64,000 nt of DNA from Urechis unicinctus (lineage: Eukaryota > Annelida > Polychaeta > Xenopneusta > Urechidae), in the NCBI GenBank assembly GCA_034190875.2, contig CM067358.1:46356327-46420326 (forward strand), read 5' to 3'. The notes under the pieces were generated by a model. The model searched no databases. It saw only the letters and a program-made list of their open reading frames with translations, and was not told where the DNA came from. Positions 63,785-64,000 of this stretch are shown here, one piece after another. The translations under genes were made by a program, and so were the position numbers. How positions within the stretch are numbered: position 1 is the stretch's first letter; the number at the start of each line of letters is the position of its first letter.

Positions 63785-63936
63785 TCATTTATTAGTAACC
63801 ATTTTGGCCATTATTATAGCGTTTTTGATTGAAATCGAAAGGTGCAAACTTCAAGTTCAGGTCAACCATGACAGTGAAGCTCCATATTCTCGCCAAAGTG
63901 CTATCTCATATAGTACATAACCACATCAATATTTTT
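63785..63936 (+). repeat. Inverted partial copy of the exon at 63,024-63,146
   Basis: Plus-strand tagtaaccattttggcc, ttgattgaaatcgaa, caaacttc and gttcaggtcaa match in order the minus-strand tagtaaccatttaggcc, ttgactgaaatcgaa, caaacttc and gttcaggtcaa; both end with acataaccacatcaatattt. The plus copy encodes LLVTILAIIIAFLIEIERCK in an open frame, a plausible membrane helix. It is either a fragment of a second, divergently oriented paralogue or a rearranged copy. Confidence 0.75.
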
Positions 63937-64000
63937 TGACTCTCAGGTCGTCTCTCATTTTCAATTTCACTTATGCTTCGAGTCGTTATAATCCCGCCCG

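Overview
The window looks like nuclear DNA of an animal, probably an invertebrate. The evidence is (i) AT-rich sequence with long (AT)n, (CA)n and (CT)n microsatellites, (ii) no long open frames, and (iii) in the last 17 kb, short exons with GT-AG splice sites that encode extracellular modules found in metazoans (MAM, kringle, LDL-receptor class A, CUB) and pieces resembling a DEG/ENaC sodium channel. No bacterial, viral or organellar organisation was seen. I cannot name the species.

Region 1, 1-46 kb, has no gene I can support. It is a mosaic of repeat modules, each present at least twice in direct orientation but in a different order: A (1-3.6 kb, 19.6-22.3 kb), B (4.5-6.3 kb, 42.7-44.0 kb, fragment at 36.9 kb), C (7.8-8.5 kb, 35.4-36.1 kb), D (16.2-18.9 kb, 39.0-42.4 kb, diverged fragment at 15.5 kb) and E (23.0-24.2 kb, 44.4-45.7 kb). 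The right ends of A, A' and D' run into AT microsatellites. A near-perfect 238-bp palindrome with a (TA)n centre sits exactly between D' and B'. About 11 kb (24.2-35.3 kb) shows nothing recognisable.

Region 2, 47.2-63.4 kb on the minus strand, holds the genes. Reading leftwards: a DEG/ENaC first transmembrane exon (63.4 kb), several less certain exons, a MAM-like exon (59.4 kb), then eight consecutive exons whose splice phases all agree and which encode MAM, kringle, LDLa, MAM, the start of a MAM-like segment and the first half of a CUB domain (58.4-55.5 kb). The second CUB half follows at 54.8 kb. After a CpG-richer possible first exon (53.1 kb) come further exons (52.7-50.8 kb, including a MAM-like core and a Thr/Ser/Pro-rich linker), a cysteine-rich segment (49 kb), a long helical segment (48.7-47.4 kb) and a short exon resembling the start of DEG/ENaC TM2 (47.3 kb). 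This is either one mosaic channel gene with adhesion modules inserted in its ectodomain, or two adjacent genes. At least three domains carry in-frame stop codons, and several places need a frame change, so the locus is probably decayed, although its splice sites are kept. On the plus strand, within its central intron, lie remnants of a SWIM zinc-finger protein (53.7-54.2 kb).

All exon boundaries were read by eye; no alignment or transcript was available.
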